From: Candidatus Saccharimonadota bacterium
GTDB taxonomy: Bacteria > Patescibacteriota > Saccharimonadia > Saccharimonadales > Saccharimonadaceae
Direction of reading: 5' to 3'
Length of the DNA stretch: 64,000 bases
NCBI GenBank assembly: GCA_017514805.1
Contig: JAFWIP010000010.1
Span: forward strand, 1 to 64,000
Shown: one piece after another, positions 30,262 through 37,978 of the stretch
Layout of the letters: every line of letters starts with the position of its first letter
Position numbering within the stretch: the stretch's first letter is position 1
Translations under genes and position numbers: made by a program
The notes under the pieces: generated by a model
Seen by the model: only the letters and a program-made list of their open reading frames with translations
Databases searched by the model: none
Told to the model about the DNA's origin: nothing

Positions 30262-31059
30262 TTACCGGCGTGATGGCTGCGAAGAATAAGATTTAGAGAC
30301 ATATACTAGCAATAGTGAAATCGCAATCATTGTTGCGGTCGTTATCGAGCTAGCAATATAGCTACCGTACATATCGTAGTGGAAGAAATTTCCCAACGAA
30401 TTTACAATAGCGTGGCATAATACGCAGAGCCAAATACTATTTGTGAGTTTTCTGATAGTCGAAAGGATAAAAGAAAGACCTAAAACTACAATTCCGAATA
30501 CGAAGAAATTCTTTTGAAATTGGCTTACTCCTGGAATAAAAAATAGAGGTAAATGCCATAGCCACCAGATAATAGCAGTAATTAATGTCGAGATGGCGAA
30601 GTTGAACTTTTTATTTAGTTCGGAAAAAGTAATATATCGCCAACCCGCTTCTTCGAGACCGCCAGCAAATACCATCGCAATAATCATTAATGGCAAAAAA
30701 TATAACGGCAAGCCAGTTTTATATCCAGAGATTAGGCACATTAATGCCATCTGAATAGTCGGTAGAGCGATTGCTAACAAATAGGCGCGGACGTTATGTT
30801 TGAAATCAAAGACATGTTTTATCCAGTCGCCAAAACCGATAACTTGCTTATTTCGCTTCAAGACAATATATGATGCTATTGCTGGCGACATGCCGCCAAT
30901 AAACCAAGGCGCATAAATCCATTTTTGATCTTTTGTAGTTATATTATTGATGCTTAGAATAATACAAGTACCCCAACATATCGCCACTATTGCGAATGTA
31001 AGTAGTAGGTGTCCAAAGAATAACTTTTTATTAAGAGTAGAGTTTTTATTATTTTTCAT
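30262..31059 (-). CDS. CPBP-family intramembrane metalloprotease
   Basis: 265-residue polytopic protein of the CAAX-protease/bacteriocin-processing (Abi) family. The three signature motifs are visible: EEAGWRY (EExxxR), WWLWHLPLFF with its His, and LCHAIVNSLGN (HxxxN). The frame runs on upstream through the tRNA-Leu gene, but the true start is ATG 31059 (MKNNKNSTLNKK); a TATAAT lies 12 bases before it. Family members process lipoproteins or peptides or give bacteriocin immunity; the substrate here is unknown. Confidence 0.85.
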   Translation of the reverse strand: MKNNKNSTLNKKLFFGHLLLTFAIVAICWGTCIILSINNITTKDQKWIYAPWFIGGMSPAIASYIVLKRNKQVIGFGDWIKHVFDFKHNVRAYLLAIALPTIQMALMCLISGYKTGLPLYFLPLMIIAMVFAGGLEEAGWRYITFSELNKKFNFAISTLITAIIWWLWHLPLFFIPGVSQFQKNFFVFGIVVLGLSFILSTIRKLTNSIWLCVLCHAIVNSLGNFFHYDMYGSYIASSITTATMIAISLLLVYVSKSYSSQPSRR

Positions 31060-31101
31060 GTTACAGATTGTATTATATACAAGAATCGGACTTTTACAAG
31101 A

Positions 31102-31125
31102 AAAAAGACCTCGGAGAGGACTTAA
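31102..31125 (-). terminator. Terminator of tRNA-Leu
   Basis: On the minus strand GTCCTC and GAGGTC form a stem with one mismatch, followed by six T, just after the tRNA 3' end. Confidence 0.5.
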
Positions 31126-31133
31126 TTTCATCT

Positions 31134-31218
31134 TGGTGCGCGAGACTGGACTTGAACCAGCACGCCGAAAGGCATATGCTCCTAAGGCATACGTGTATAC
31201 CAATTTCACCACTCGCGC
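31134..31218 (-). tRNA. tRNA-Leu (anticodon UAG)
   Basis: 85-nt class II tRNA with encoded CCA. Acceptor stem GCGCGAG/CTCGCGC, anticodon stem TATGC/GCATA with loop CTTAGGA (anticodon TAG, reading CUN codons), a long variable arm (TGCC-TTTC-GGCG), and T arm CTGG-TTCAAGT-CCAG. Confidence 0.95.
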
Positions 31219-31227
31219 AGCACTCTT

Positions 31228-31256
31228 ATTATAACAGAATAAAATATATACAACAA
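31228..31256 (-). promoter_or_regulatory. Promoter of tRNA-Leu
   Basis: On the minus strand TTGTTG, 17 bases, TATAAT with extended TG, ending nine bases before the tRNA. Confidence 0.65.
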
Positions 31257-31301
31257 GCGCAAGAAAAACGTGAAAAATCGTACATTTTTCCAAAACATTT
31301 A

Positions 31302-31310
31302 TGCTAAAAT
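31302..31310 (+). promoter_or_regulatory. Extended -10 box of the FAD oxidase gene
   Basis: TGCTAAAAT, followed 26 bases later by the ATG at 31337 with AAAGGGTGG as ribosome binding site. Confidence 0.6.
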
Positions 31311-31336
31311 AATTAGTAGATGTCAAAGGGTGGTTT

Positions 31337-32935
31337 ATGAATCGCATTGCGATCTATCTAAACAAGAGTATTGACGGGGTTGTTTATTCCGCTCCGAGTA
31401 TTTTGGAGCAGTACGCTACTGACCGCTCGATGCTCAAGATTCATCCGCGCGTCGTGGCTTTGCCAGAGAACGCGATGGATATTCGTCGCCTTGTTCGCTT
31501 CTCTTATCAGCTGGCGCAAAAGAATGTCTCGCTTCCGGTTACCGTGCGCGGTTCGGGCTGCAGTAAAAATGGCTCGGATATTGGCACAGGTCTGATTATT
31601 TCTACGGAACGTATGTCGAAAATCCAAGAAATCGATATTCGTCAGCGCCTGGTTCGCGTCCAGTGTGGCGTGCGCCTTGGTGAGCTAAAGAAAGCGCTCA
31701 ATCTCTGTGGTCTCGATTTGCCAGTAATGGGAAACCCATTCGAGACAATTGGTGGCCTAATTGCGAAGGCTGCAAGCGCCAGCAATAATACCGAGCCAAG
31801 CACTATCCATGATTTTATCGACCGCGCTGAGGTGATTCTGAGCGACGGCACGCTAATTGAGGCGCGTGGACTTTCGAACCACTATTTCCGCCGCAAGAAA
31901 ATGCGTCAGGATCGCGAGGGCGACCTGTATCGTGAGCTCGACGAACTAATCGAAGACGAATGGGAAATAATCTCTAGTTTGCCAGAGAACAAGAAAAACC
32001 GTTTTGGCTATTCTGGCCTTGGCGCAGTTAAGACAAAGCGTAGCTTTAGCCTCTTGCCGCTTCTGTGCGGCTCCGAGGGCACGCTTGGTATCATCTCTGA
32101 GGTTATTCTGAAAGTTGAGCCTGTATTTGATCGCCCGGACTATATTGCTATCCCGTGCAAAACACCCACATTCTACGCGCTTGTTTGTCGCGAGCTTAAG
32201 CGCCTGAAGTTTACCGATATCGTCATGTACGATACGGAGTTGTTTAATGAGGCGAAGAATATCGGTAAGACTAGCCGCTTCTTCCATAAAGTCAGCAATG
32301 ACGGCTATCTTGTAGTTGCGAACGTAAAAGACGACTCGAGTCGCGAGCGCCGTCGCAAACTTGCGAAGATTCGTCGCGCCCTTCCTGATAGTCTACGTAT
32401 TATCGAGGAAGACGACGATAATGAGCGTGACTTTATCGAACTAGACAAGACTCTTGATGCTTACCTAAATGATACCGCGCTAAATACCTATCATTTGCCG
32501 CTAATTGACGGCGTGTACGTGCCGCCAGAAAACCAGCCAAAATTCCTCGATGCTGTCACGAAGCTAGCAAAGGAAATGAAGCTCCCAATGGCGATGTTTG
32601 GTTCGGTAGATTTTGACACCTTCTCAATCCGCCCGGCCTTCAACCCTACGACAGTTGCGGGCCGCAAGAAAATCATTCTATTCCTCGGCGCTTATCTGAA
32701 ACTCATTTCTGCTCACGACGGCTATCCGTGCGGCGAAGCGCCAGAAGGTCGTTTTATGGCGATTTTTGCCCAGAAATTTGAGGCCGCTCGCACGCTCGAG
32801 CTCTATGGTAAAGTCAAAAATCTCTTCGATCCAGAAGGTATTTTGAATCCTGGTATCAAACATGAAACTAATATCAAAATGACCCTCCAGCACTTCCGTA
32901 GTGATTATAATCACGGCATCTCGACCAAAGATTAG
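31337..32935 (+). CDS. FAD-linked oxidase (GlcD/D-lactate dehydrogenase type)
   Basis: 532 residues. FAD-binding type 4 domain: the PP-loop-like VRGSGCSKNGSDIGTGLIIS segment (about residues 69-88) and GNPFETIGGLIA, then CGSEGTLGIISEVIL, and the C-terminal FDPEGILNPGIKH seen in glycolate oxidase/D-lactate dehydrogenase proteins. The expected partner Fe-S subunits are absent. It could oxidise a 2-hydroxy acid; electron acceptor unknown. It follows its own promoter and stands alone. Confidence 0.88.
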   Translation: MNRIAIYLNKSIDGVVYSAPSILEQYATDRSMLKIHPRVVALPENAMDIRRLVRFSYQLAQKNVSLPVTVRGSGCSKNGSDIGTGLIISTERMSKIQEIDIRQRLVRVQCGVRLGELKKALNLCGLDLPVMGNPFETIGGLIAKAASASNNTEPSTIHDFIDRAEVILSDGTLIEARGLSNHYFRRKKMRQDREGDLYRELDELIEDEWEIISSLPENKKNRFGYSGLGAVKTKRSFSLLPLLCGSEGTLGIISEVILKVEPVFDRPDYIAIPCKTPTFYALVCRELKRLKFTDIVMYDTELFNEAKNIGKTSRFFHKVSNDGYLVVANVKDDSSRERRRKLAKIRRALPDSLRIIEEDDDNERDFIELDKTLDAYLNDTALNTYHLPLIDGVYVPPENQPKFLDAVTKLAKEMKLPMAMFGSVDFDTFSIRPAFNPTTVAGRKKIILFLGAYLKLISAHDGYPCGEAPEGRFMAIFAQKFEAARTLELYGKVKNLFDPEGILNPGIKHETNIKMTLQHFRSDYNHGISTKD

Positions 32936-32963
32936 GCTTACGTTTTTGTCTTATCTCTGTTCG

Positions 32964-32972
32964 TGGTATAAT
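32964..32972 (+). promoter_or_regulatory. Extended -10 box of tig, leaderless
   Basis: TGGTATAAT ending seven bases before ATG 32980, with no ribosome binding site between. Confidence 0.7.
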
Positions 32973-32979
32973 TTAATCT

Positions 32980-34257
32980 ATGAAATTTACTACAAATAAG
33001 CAAAAGACTTCTGTTGCTTTCGATGTGACTTTTGAGAGCAAAGATTTTGAGCCAGCTCGCCTCAAGGCGCTCGCTCGTCTCGCTCGCGATGTAAAGATCC
33101 CGGGCTTCCGCAATGGCAAAGCTCCTGCAAATGTCGTTGAACAGCATGTTAATCCTAATGATCTCGCAATGCAGACCCTCGACGTTATGGTTCGCGAGGC
33201 TATCCCAAAGATTTATGGCGATGCCAAGCTTCAGCCACTTTCTGCGCCAAACGTTGAAATCAAGAAATTTGTCCCAGGCGAGAGCGCTGAGGTTACTGTA
33301 ACTTCAGACATTATGCCAGAGGTCAAACTCCCAGATTATAAGAAGCTCAAGGCTAAGTATAACGAGCCAAAGGTAGAGGCAAAGGACGTCGAGGATGTTC
33401 TTGGTCGTATTGCCGAGAGCATGGCTGAGACTAAGGCTGTCAAGCGTGCCGCTAAGGACGGTGACGAGGTTGTTATTGACTTCACCGGCAAGAAAGACGG
33501 CGTTGCTTTCGATGGCGGTTCTGCCAAAGATTTCAAGCTAAAACTTGGCTCTGGCCAGTTTATTCCAGGTTTCGAAGACGGTGTTATTGGCCACGAGGTT
33601 GGCGATAAGTTTAATCTTGATCTGACTTTCCCTAAAGATTATCCTAGCAAGAATCTCGCTGGCGCAGCTACGGTATTTGAGGTTCTCTTGAAGCAGGTAA
33701 ATGAAATCTCGCTTCCAAAGATCGACGATGAGCTCGCTAAGAAGACCGGTGCATTCGAGACTCTCAAGGAGCTAAAGGATGATATTAAGAAGAATCTTAC
33801 TGCTCAGGGCAAGCAACGCGCAGATGAGGCCTACAAAGATGATTTATTAGACGAATTGATCAAGGGGGCCAAGACTGAGGCTCCAGAAGCTCTCGTCAAA
33901 GAGCAGGCCGATCATATTCGCGAAGACATGCTCCGTAACTTAAAGGCTCGCGGCGCTAAGCTCGAAGATTATCTCAAGCAGGTTAAGCAGACTGAAGATG
34001 AATTCGAAAAGGAAGTCACTGCGGCCGCTACGAACCGCGTACTTGGCCACATTGTAGTTGCTAAGCTCGGCGAAGAGCTCAACATTAAGGTCACTGATGC
34101 TGAGGTTGACAAGCAGATAGCAGAAATGCAAGCTGTCTACCAGAAGAGCCCAGAGGCTCTCAAGGAGCTTCAATCGCCAGAGGCTATGGCTTCAATTCGC
34201 AATCGCATTCGCGTCAACAAAACGATGGATGCGCTCGTGAAGCTCAACCGTAAATAG
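32980..34257 (+). CDS. tig: Trigger factor
   Basis: Ribosome-associated chaperone and peptidyl-prolyl isomerase, 425 residues. The ribosome-docking signature is IPGFRNGKAPANVV near residue 40; the FKBP-type PPIase domain spans about 160-245 (DGDEVVIDFTGKKDG, GSGQFIPGFEDGVIGHEVG, FPKDYPSKNLAG); the rest is the helical substrate-binding cradle. Complete length. clpXP, the common neighbours, are not here. Confidence 0.97.
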   Translation: MKFTTNKQKTSVAFDVTFESKDFEPARLKALARLARDVKIPGFRNGKAPANVVEQHVNPNDLAMQTLDVMVREAIPKIYGDAKLQPLSAPNVEIKKFVPGESAEVTVTSDIMPEVKLPDYKKLKAKYNEPKVEAKDVEDVLGRIAESMAETKAVKRAAKDGDEVVIDFTGKKDGVAFDGGSAKDFKLKLGSGQFIPGFEDGVIGHEVGDKFNLDLTFPKDYPSKNLAGAATVFEVLLKQVNEISLPKIDDELAKKTGAFETLKELKDDIKKNLTAQGKQRADEAYKDDLLDELIKGAKTEAPEALVKEQADHIREDMLRNLKARGAKLEDYLKQVKQTEDEFEKEVTAAATNRVLGHIVVAKLGEELNIKVTDAEVDKQIAEMQAVYQKSPEALKELQSPEAMASIRNRIRVNKTMDALVKLNRK

Positions 34258-34267
34258 TCGGCATACA

Positions 34268-34298
34268 AACACCACCTCATTGCAGGTGGTGTTTTTTT
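34268..34298 (+). terminator. Terminator of tig
   Basis: Stem AACACCACCT / AGGTGGTGTT with a six-base loop and a long T run. Confidence 0.92.
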
Positions 34299-34315
34299 GT
34301 TCGCCTCTTGTTATC

Positions 34316-34344
34316 TTGACAATTACGCGCTAGTGTGCTATAAT
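34316..34344 (+). promoter_or_regulatory. Consensus promoter of the 34410 gene
   Basis: TTGACA (34316-34321), 17 bases, TATAAT (34339-34344), extended TG at 34336. Leader about 60 bases. Confidence 0.9.
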
Positions 34345-34409
34345 ATATACATATTATGGTGTGAGCAGAAACTATTGATATCATATTTTTATAGAACGGA
34401 GGGGATAAT

Positions 34410-34841
34410 ATGAGAATAGTTAAACCTATGCCAGTAGAAGACTGGTACATTAAAAAAATTTCCGGAAACGTTACATTTACCGAAGAAAGACAGAAGGATC
34501 CGATAACTGATCCGGAACTGATCAAAGCGATGGAAGAAATGCATACTTGCGATTCCATAAGTTTTCTTGAACCGAATGGGCGTGACAAATATTTATTGTT
34601 TTATAGTATGCCGTTTGAGGTCGAGAAAAAAATGAAGCCAATATATCTAACGGAAGAAGGATATTTTGACGACGTTAGTGATAATACTTATCGCGACATA
34701 GAGATCAAGAATCGATCTGCGATAATTACAAAAATTACTAGCTGCAATAAATATCATTTCATTATCGCTAAAGATTATGATACTCTTGAGCAGGTTTGTT
34801 TTATACTCCGGCCAAGAGATATACTTGAATATTTGCCATAA
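34410..34841 (+). CDS. Orphan cytoplasmic protein, unknown
   Basis: 143 residues, soluble, alpha/beta-like, with no recognised motif. ATG 34410 follows CGGAGGGG. Like the genes at 20384 and 21227 it is a single-gene unit with a near-perfect promoter and private terminator, implying high expression of a lineage-specific protein. No similarity to those two is visible. Confidence 0.75.
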   Translation: MRIVKPMPVEDWYIKKISGNVTFTEERQKDPITDPELIKAMEEMHTCDSISFLEPNGRDKYLLFYSMPFEVEKKMKPIYLTEEGYFDDVSDNTYRDIEIKNRSAIITKITSCNKYHFIIAKDYDTLEQVCFILRPRDILEYLP

Positions 34842-34845
34842 TATA

Positions 34846-34876
34846 ATAGCTCGCCATAAAAGGCGGGCTATTTTTT
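34846..34876. terminator. Bidirectional terminator between 34410 and 34868 genes
   Basis: Stem AATAGCTCGCC / GGCGGGCTATT with loop ATAAA and T tracts on both strands. The last bases overlap the 3' end of the minus-strand gene. Confidence 0.85.
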
Positions 34877-35068
34877 ATTCGCTAAATGCCAGTGGTCGCC
34901 GTACTCGCATTTATATACGCCAAGTGAACCAACTGGCAGGCCGTGTTCGAATTCTACTAAGCGCGCAGAGGCTTCTGCAGTTTCTTCGTCGGGATAGCAA
35001 ATCTTATGCTTGTCGTTGACCCAGCATTTTTCTGGTTCGTAAGGTTGCGGACGAGACGGACGAGACAT
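34868..35068 (-). CDS. Small zinc-ribbon-like protein
   Basis: 66 residues with KCWVNDKHKICYPDEETAEA-type N-terminus and a YKCEYGDHWHLANKK end. The pattern C..C(Y)P..EEA.. then YKC...(H)WHL is that of small zinc-ribbon proteins common in actinobacteria and phages (usually YxCPxCxxWHL); here the second cysteine of the last knuckle is Gly/Asp, so metal binding is uncertain. Its ATG overlaps the stop of the AlkD-like gene by one base (TAATG), so it is co-transcribed with it; GGAG lies upstream. Confidence 0.7.
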   Translation of the reverse strand: MSRPSRPQPYEPEKCWVNDKHKICYPDEETAEASARLVEFEHGLPVGSLGVYKCEYGDHWHLANKK

Positions 35069-35763
35069 TAAAACTCTCCTTTCAGGAACAGCTTGCGCTG
35101 CGGCTCTGGCATCCGCTCAATCGCATAGCGCAAAGTCGTACGTGACATTTGGCTATAATGATCGACAATAAACGATTCGACGAAATGCTTGTCGACGCGC
35201 CAATAAATCTCGCGAAGCATCCAGCCGCAAGCTTTATGAATAAGCGGCTCTTTATCGCCGAGCAATTGCGCGATAATATCCGGGCCGTTGCCAAGCGTGC
35301 AATGACGGTAGAAAGCCATATAGCTGACGACTGCGATGCGACGCTTCCAGAGACTATCGCTCTTCGCGAACTCATGAAAAACTCTCTCGTCGTGATGCTC
35401 GAGTGCCCACATACCGAGGATTTTCCAGGTAATTACATCAATCAAATCCCAGTTGTTCGCAGCCTCAATATTCTCTAGCAAAATTCTCCGGCTACGCTCC
35501 GGGTTCTTCTTGTACTGTGCGACGAGAATTTCGAGCGCCGCAAAACGATGCTCATGGACCTTTGAATGAAGCAGTTCGACGATCTCGCTTTCGGGCATAT
35601 CTTTGTACTCTAGGGCGATTTTGCGCGCTTTTGGTACTGGAATACCGAGCAAAATATCGCCTTCGCCATAGCCGCCAGGGCAAATACCGAAAAAATGCGC
35701 CGTCGCTTCGATGCGCTCGGGATTAATTAACTTGTCGTATTCGGCGATTAGCTGCTCTTTCAT
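35068..35763 (-). CDS. AlkD-like DNA alkylation repair protein
   Basis: 231-residue HEAT-like repeat protein that excises 3- and 7-alkylpurines in characterised relatives. Family blocks are evident: NNWDLIDVITWKILG, SLWKRRIAVVSYMAFYR, KACGWMLREIYWR and MSRTTLRYAIERMPE. Length is typical. First gene of a two-gene operon with the small zinc-ribbon-like protein. Confidence 0.92.
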   Translation of the reverse strand: MKEQLIAEYDKLINPERIEATAHFFGICPGGYGEGDILLGIPVPKARKIALEYKDMPESEIVELLHSKVHEHRFAALEILVAQYKKNPERSRRILLENIEAANNWDLIDVITWKILGMWALEHHDERVFHEFAKSDSLWKRRIAVVSYMAFYRHCTLGNGPDIIAQLLGDKEPLIHKACGWMLREIYWRVDKHFVESFIVDHYSQMSRTTLRYAIERMPEPQRKLFLKGEF

Positions 35764-35788
35764 CTCTATTATTATGCCACATTTAGAA

Positions 35789-36340
35789 TTATATATCGCG
35801 CCGTTTTAGCTCAAGCAAAACGCAAGGAACGGCTGGAGGCGGTGTAAAATAATCCGGCTTCATTGGTAAGCGAATGCGTGGCGCATAGTGCACGAACAGC
35901 TGTTTGCCTAATTGCGAAGTATAATGGCGGTCGTTGTTTAATAACTTTAATGCGAATTGTTTTTGTAAAATTAGGTATATTGCTTTTGGCGGATTCTCAG
36001 CCTCGTCGAGCTTATGCAAAATTGCGGAGCTAAGATGAAATGGTGGATTTGCAAAGATTTTATATTCACCTTCAGGTAACTTCATCTCGAGAAAATCTTG
36101 CTCAACGATTTTGATGTTTTCGAGCTTGCTGACATTGCGGCGCAGGAGTTCGGCGGTTTCGTGGTCGGGCTCGATGGCGATGACTTGCTTACATCTACGA
36201 GAGAGCGCAGCTGTAATAACTCCGGAACCGGCACCAATGTCAATAACGGTATCGCGTTTTTTAATATTGCTATGCCCAATCAGAAATCCGGCCAATTTTG
36301 GACCGCGAAGGAAGTGTTGACTTAGTTCGTGCTTACGCAT
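35789..36340 (-). CDS. Erm/KsgA-family rRNA adenine dimethyltransferase, short
   Basis: 183 residues. The N-terminus KHELSQHFLRGPKLAG resembles Erm proteins, motif I is VIDIGAGSGVITAALSR, the acidic motif IAIEPDHE follows, and motif IV is NPPFHLSS (KsgA has NLPY, Erm NIPF). The small C-terminal helical domain is missing, ending at TPPPAVPCVLLELKRR. It could be a minimal 23S A2058-type or 16S dimethylase. No leader-peptide attenuator is visible. The start overlaps the end of the upstream SpoU gene by eight bases. Confidence 0.82.
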   Translation of the reverse strand: MRKHELSQHFLRGPKLAGFLIGHSNIKKRDTVIDIGAGSGVITAALSRRCKQVIAIEPDHETAELLRRNVSKLENIKIVEQDFLEMKLPEGEYKIFANPPFHLSSAILHKLDEAENPPKAIYLILQKQFALKLLNNDRHYTSQLGKQLFVHYAPRIRLPMKPDYFTPPPAVPCVLLELKRRDI

Positions 36341-36881
36341 CTGGCAATAGTCCTAAGCGGCGCACTGCTTCATACATTGCAATTGCGGATGCGCAGCCTA
36401 CGTTTATCGAACGAGTCGAGCCAAGCTGCTCAATATAAAAAGCTTGGTCGGCTTTATCGAGTAATTCTTGCGAAATGCCATCTGATTCAGAACCAAAAAC
36501 GAAAATGGAATTCATTTTCAAATCCGTATTTGCTAGCGGTTTTGACTCAGGGCGATTATTGTCGACTGCGACAATCGTCATGCCGCGTTTATGTGCGTCC
36601 GCGACGAATTCGTCGACGGTCGGAAAGTGATCAATATGTAGATACTTATCTGTCACCATCGCACCGCGTCGATTATACTTTCGCTTTCCAATAATATGAA
36701 CTCGGCTCACGTTAAAAGCATTCGCATTACGAACAATTGTCCCGATGTTAAAATCGTGAGCAAGATTTTCAATTGCAATTTCAAGCGGAATGCGAGTCTT
36801 GTCTAGTTCGGCGACAATATCCTCATTAGGCATGCCTTTGTACTTATCGATTAGATTGCGAGTGTCAGTGCTAGCGTCCAT
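36333..36881 (-). CDS. SpoU/TrmH-family RNA 2'-O-methyltransferase
   Basis: 182-residue SPOUT enzyme. Motif 1 is HDFNIGTIVRNANAFN, motif 2 IFVFGSESDGIS, motif 3 IEQLGSTRSINVGCASAIAMYEA; all three catalytic blocks are intact. No extra RNA-binding domain, so it is of the compact TrmL/TrmH type; substrate (tRNA or rRNA) cannot be told. Co-transcribed with the Erm-like gene. Confidence 0.92.
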   Translation of the reverse strand: MDASTDTRNLIDKYKGMPNEDIVAELDKTRIPLEIAIENLAHDFNIGTIVRNANAFNVSRVHIIGKRKYNRRGAMVTDKYLHIDHFPTVDEFVADAHKRGMTIVAVDNNRPESKPLANTDLKMNSIFVFGSESDGISQELLDKADQAFYIEQLGSTRSINVGCASAIAMYEAVRRLGLLPDA

Positions 36882-36897
36882 AACAGTAGTCTAACAA

Positions 36898-37194
36898 CTA
36901 CTTCTTTGATTTGGAAGCAGTTTTGCTTGTGCTTTTCTTAGTTTTCTTGTTCTTTTTCGTAAAAGTATCTACTGCAAGATGAATTAAGGCCCAGAAGACA
37001 ACATTCATACATAGAGCGACTACGGAGACGAGCGGGACGATTAAGACGCCTACGCCGAGCGGCTGATTAACGAGGGCGATAATACCAGCAAGAACAACAA
37101 AAACAATTGTGGTAACAGAATAGCACCAAGTCAAAAGGGTGATTTGGCGGTTATCTTTATAAAGCCCAATAAAATAATCAAACACACTCTTCAT
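36898..37194 (-). CDS. Small two-helix membrane protein with Lys-rich tail
   Basis: 98 residues from ATG 37194 (MKSVFDYFIGLYKDNRQ); the frame is open further but a CATAAT with extended TG lies seven bases before this ATG, suggesting a leaderless start. Two helices (about 22-43 and 50-75) and a Lys/Ser/Thr tail that could touch nucleic acid or ribosome. Unknown family; precedes the methyltransferase genes in the opposite-strand order by 16 bases. Confidence 0.65.
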   Translation of the reverse strand: MKSVFDYFIGLYKDNRQITLLTWCYSVTTIVFVVLAGIIALVNQPLGVGVLIVPLVSVVALCMNVVFWALIHLAVDTFTKKNKKTKKSTSKTASKSKK

Positions 37195-37234
37195 ATACCT
37201 ATAATTATGGCACAAAACGCAAAATTAGTCAAGT

Positions 37235-37260
37235 AAAAAAAGGCGGCCATGGCGGTCGCC
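37235..37260 (-). terminator. Terminator of the 37280 gene
   Basis: On the minus strand GGCGACC / GGCCGCC stem (one wobble pair) with a five-base loop, followed by seven T. Confidence 0.85.
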
Positions 37261-37279
37261 CTCAAAACAATGTTTACTG

Positions 37280-37873
37280 TTAAGATATTTTATTAATGAT
37301 AATGTCTCTTGCTTTTGGCAGATCTCTCTTTGGTATGGGTACCGTACGATCAAGATTCAGTAGTTTTAGGAAACCTAGGAAATCCTTGGCTAGCGCCTGT
37401 CTTCCGATCGCGTTTGCGCGAGTTCTTTCGTCCGCCTCGCAATCTCTCAAATAATTATCCATTAATCCAATGAATGTGCTGGCGCGATTGATTTGGTCTT
37501 CGATTTCGCGACGAACTGGATAATCCTTAGAGTCGATTTTGAAACTATCGTCGATATCGAGAATAATCGATTCGTCCTCGAGAAAACCGATGTCGCAATA
37601 GTGGCAGAGTCCATTATTGCGAATAGCTCGAATCGCTTTCGCATAGTAGTAGTTAAAAGCATGCTCGCCTCCAAATTCTGAGATACCTAGTTTAAAATCA
37701 TCAGGTATTGGAATTGTGACGTCAAAATTTGGCAAATATTCGTAAAGCGAATAATTTGTGACTAGCGCGAGAAAATCTACGGCCGACTCGCATGATATTG
37801 CTAGGCATCTAATGAATAGATCCTTGTCGTATTCGCCTTCTCGCTGAGTAAGATCAAAATAAATATCTCCCAT
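37280..37873 (-). CDS. Orphan cytoplasmic protein, unknown
   Basis: 197 residues, soluble, mainly helical by composition, acidic, with several Tyr-rich stretches (TNYSLYEYLPNFD, HAFNYYYAKAIRAIRNNG). No motif recognised. ATG 37873 has a strong AGGAGGTG upstream. Single gene with its own terminator. Confidence 0.75.
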   Translation of the reverse strand: MGDIYFDLTQREGEYDKDLFIRCLAISCESAVDFLALVTNYSLYEYLPNFDVTIPIPDDFKLGISEFGGEHAFNYYYAKAIRAIRNNGLCHYCDIGFLEDESIILDIDDSFKIDSKDYPVRREIEDQINRASTFIGLMDNYLRDCEADERTRANAIGRQALAKDFLGFLKLLNLDRTVPIPKRDLPKARDIIINKIS

Positions 37874-37962
37874 TCACCCACCTCCTAAACATCTAAAAGG
37901 GCATTATATCGATAACAGAGTAATTATGCCACTATTATAGAGAGTAGTCAAGAATAGGGCTG

Positions 37963-37971
37963 TGATATAAT
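37963..37971 (+). promoter_or_regulatory. Extended -10 box of the MurF-like operon, leaderless
   Basis: TGATATAAT ending seven bases before ATG 37979; no ribosome binding site between. Confidence 0.65.
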
Positions 37972-37978
37972 AAACCTA

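Noticed and set aside
31060-31347. N-terminal extension of the CPBP protease through the tRNA-Leu gene
   Set aside because: The extra codons are the antisense reading of a complete tRNA and its terminator; ATG 31059 gives the family start.
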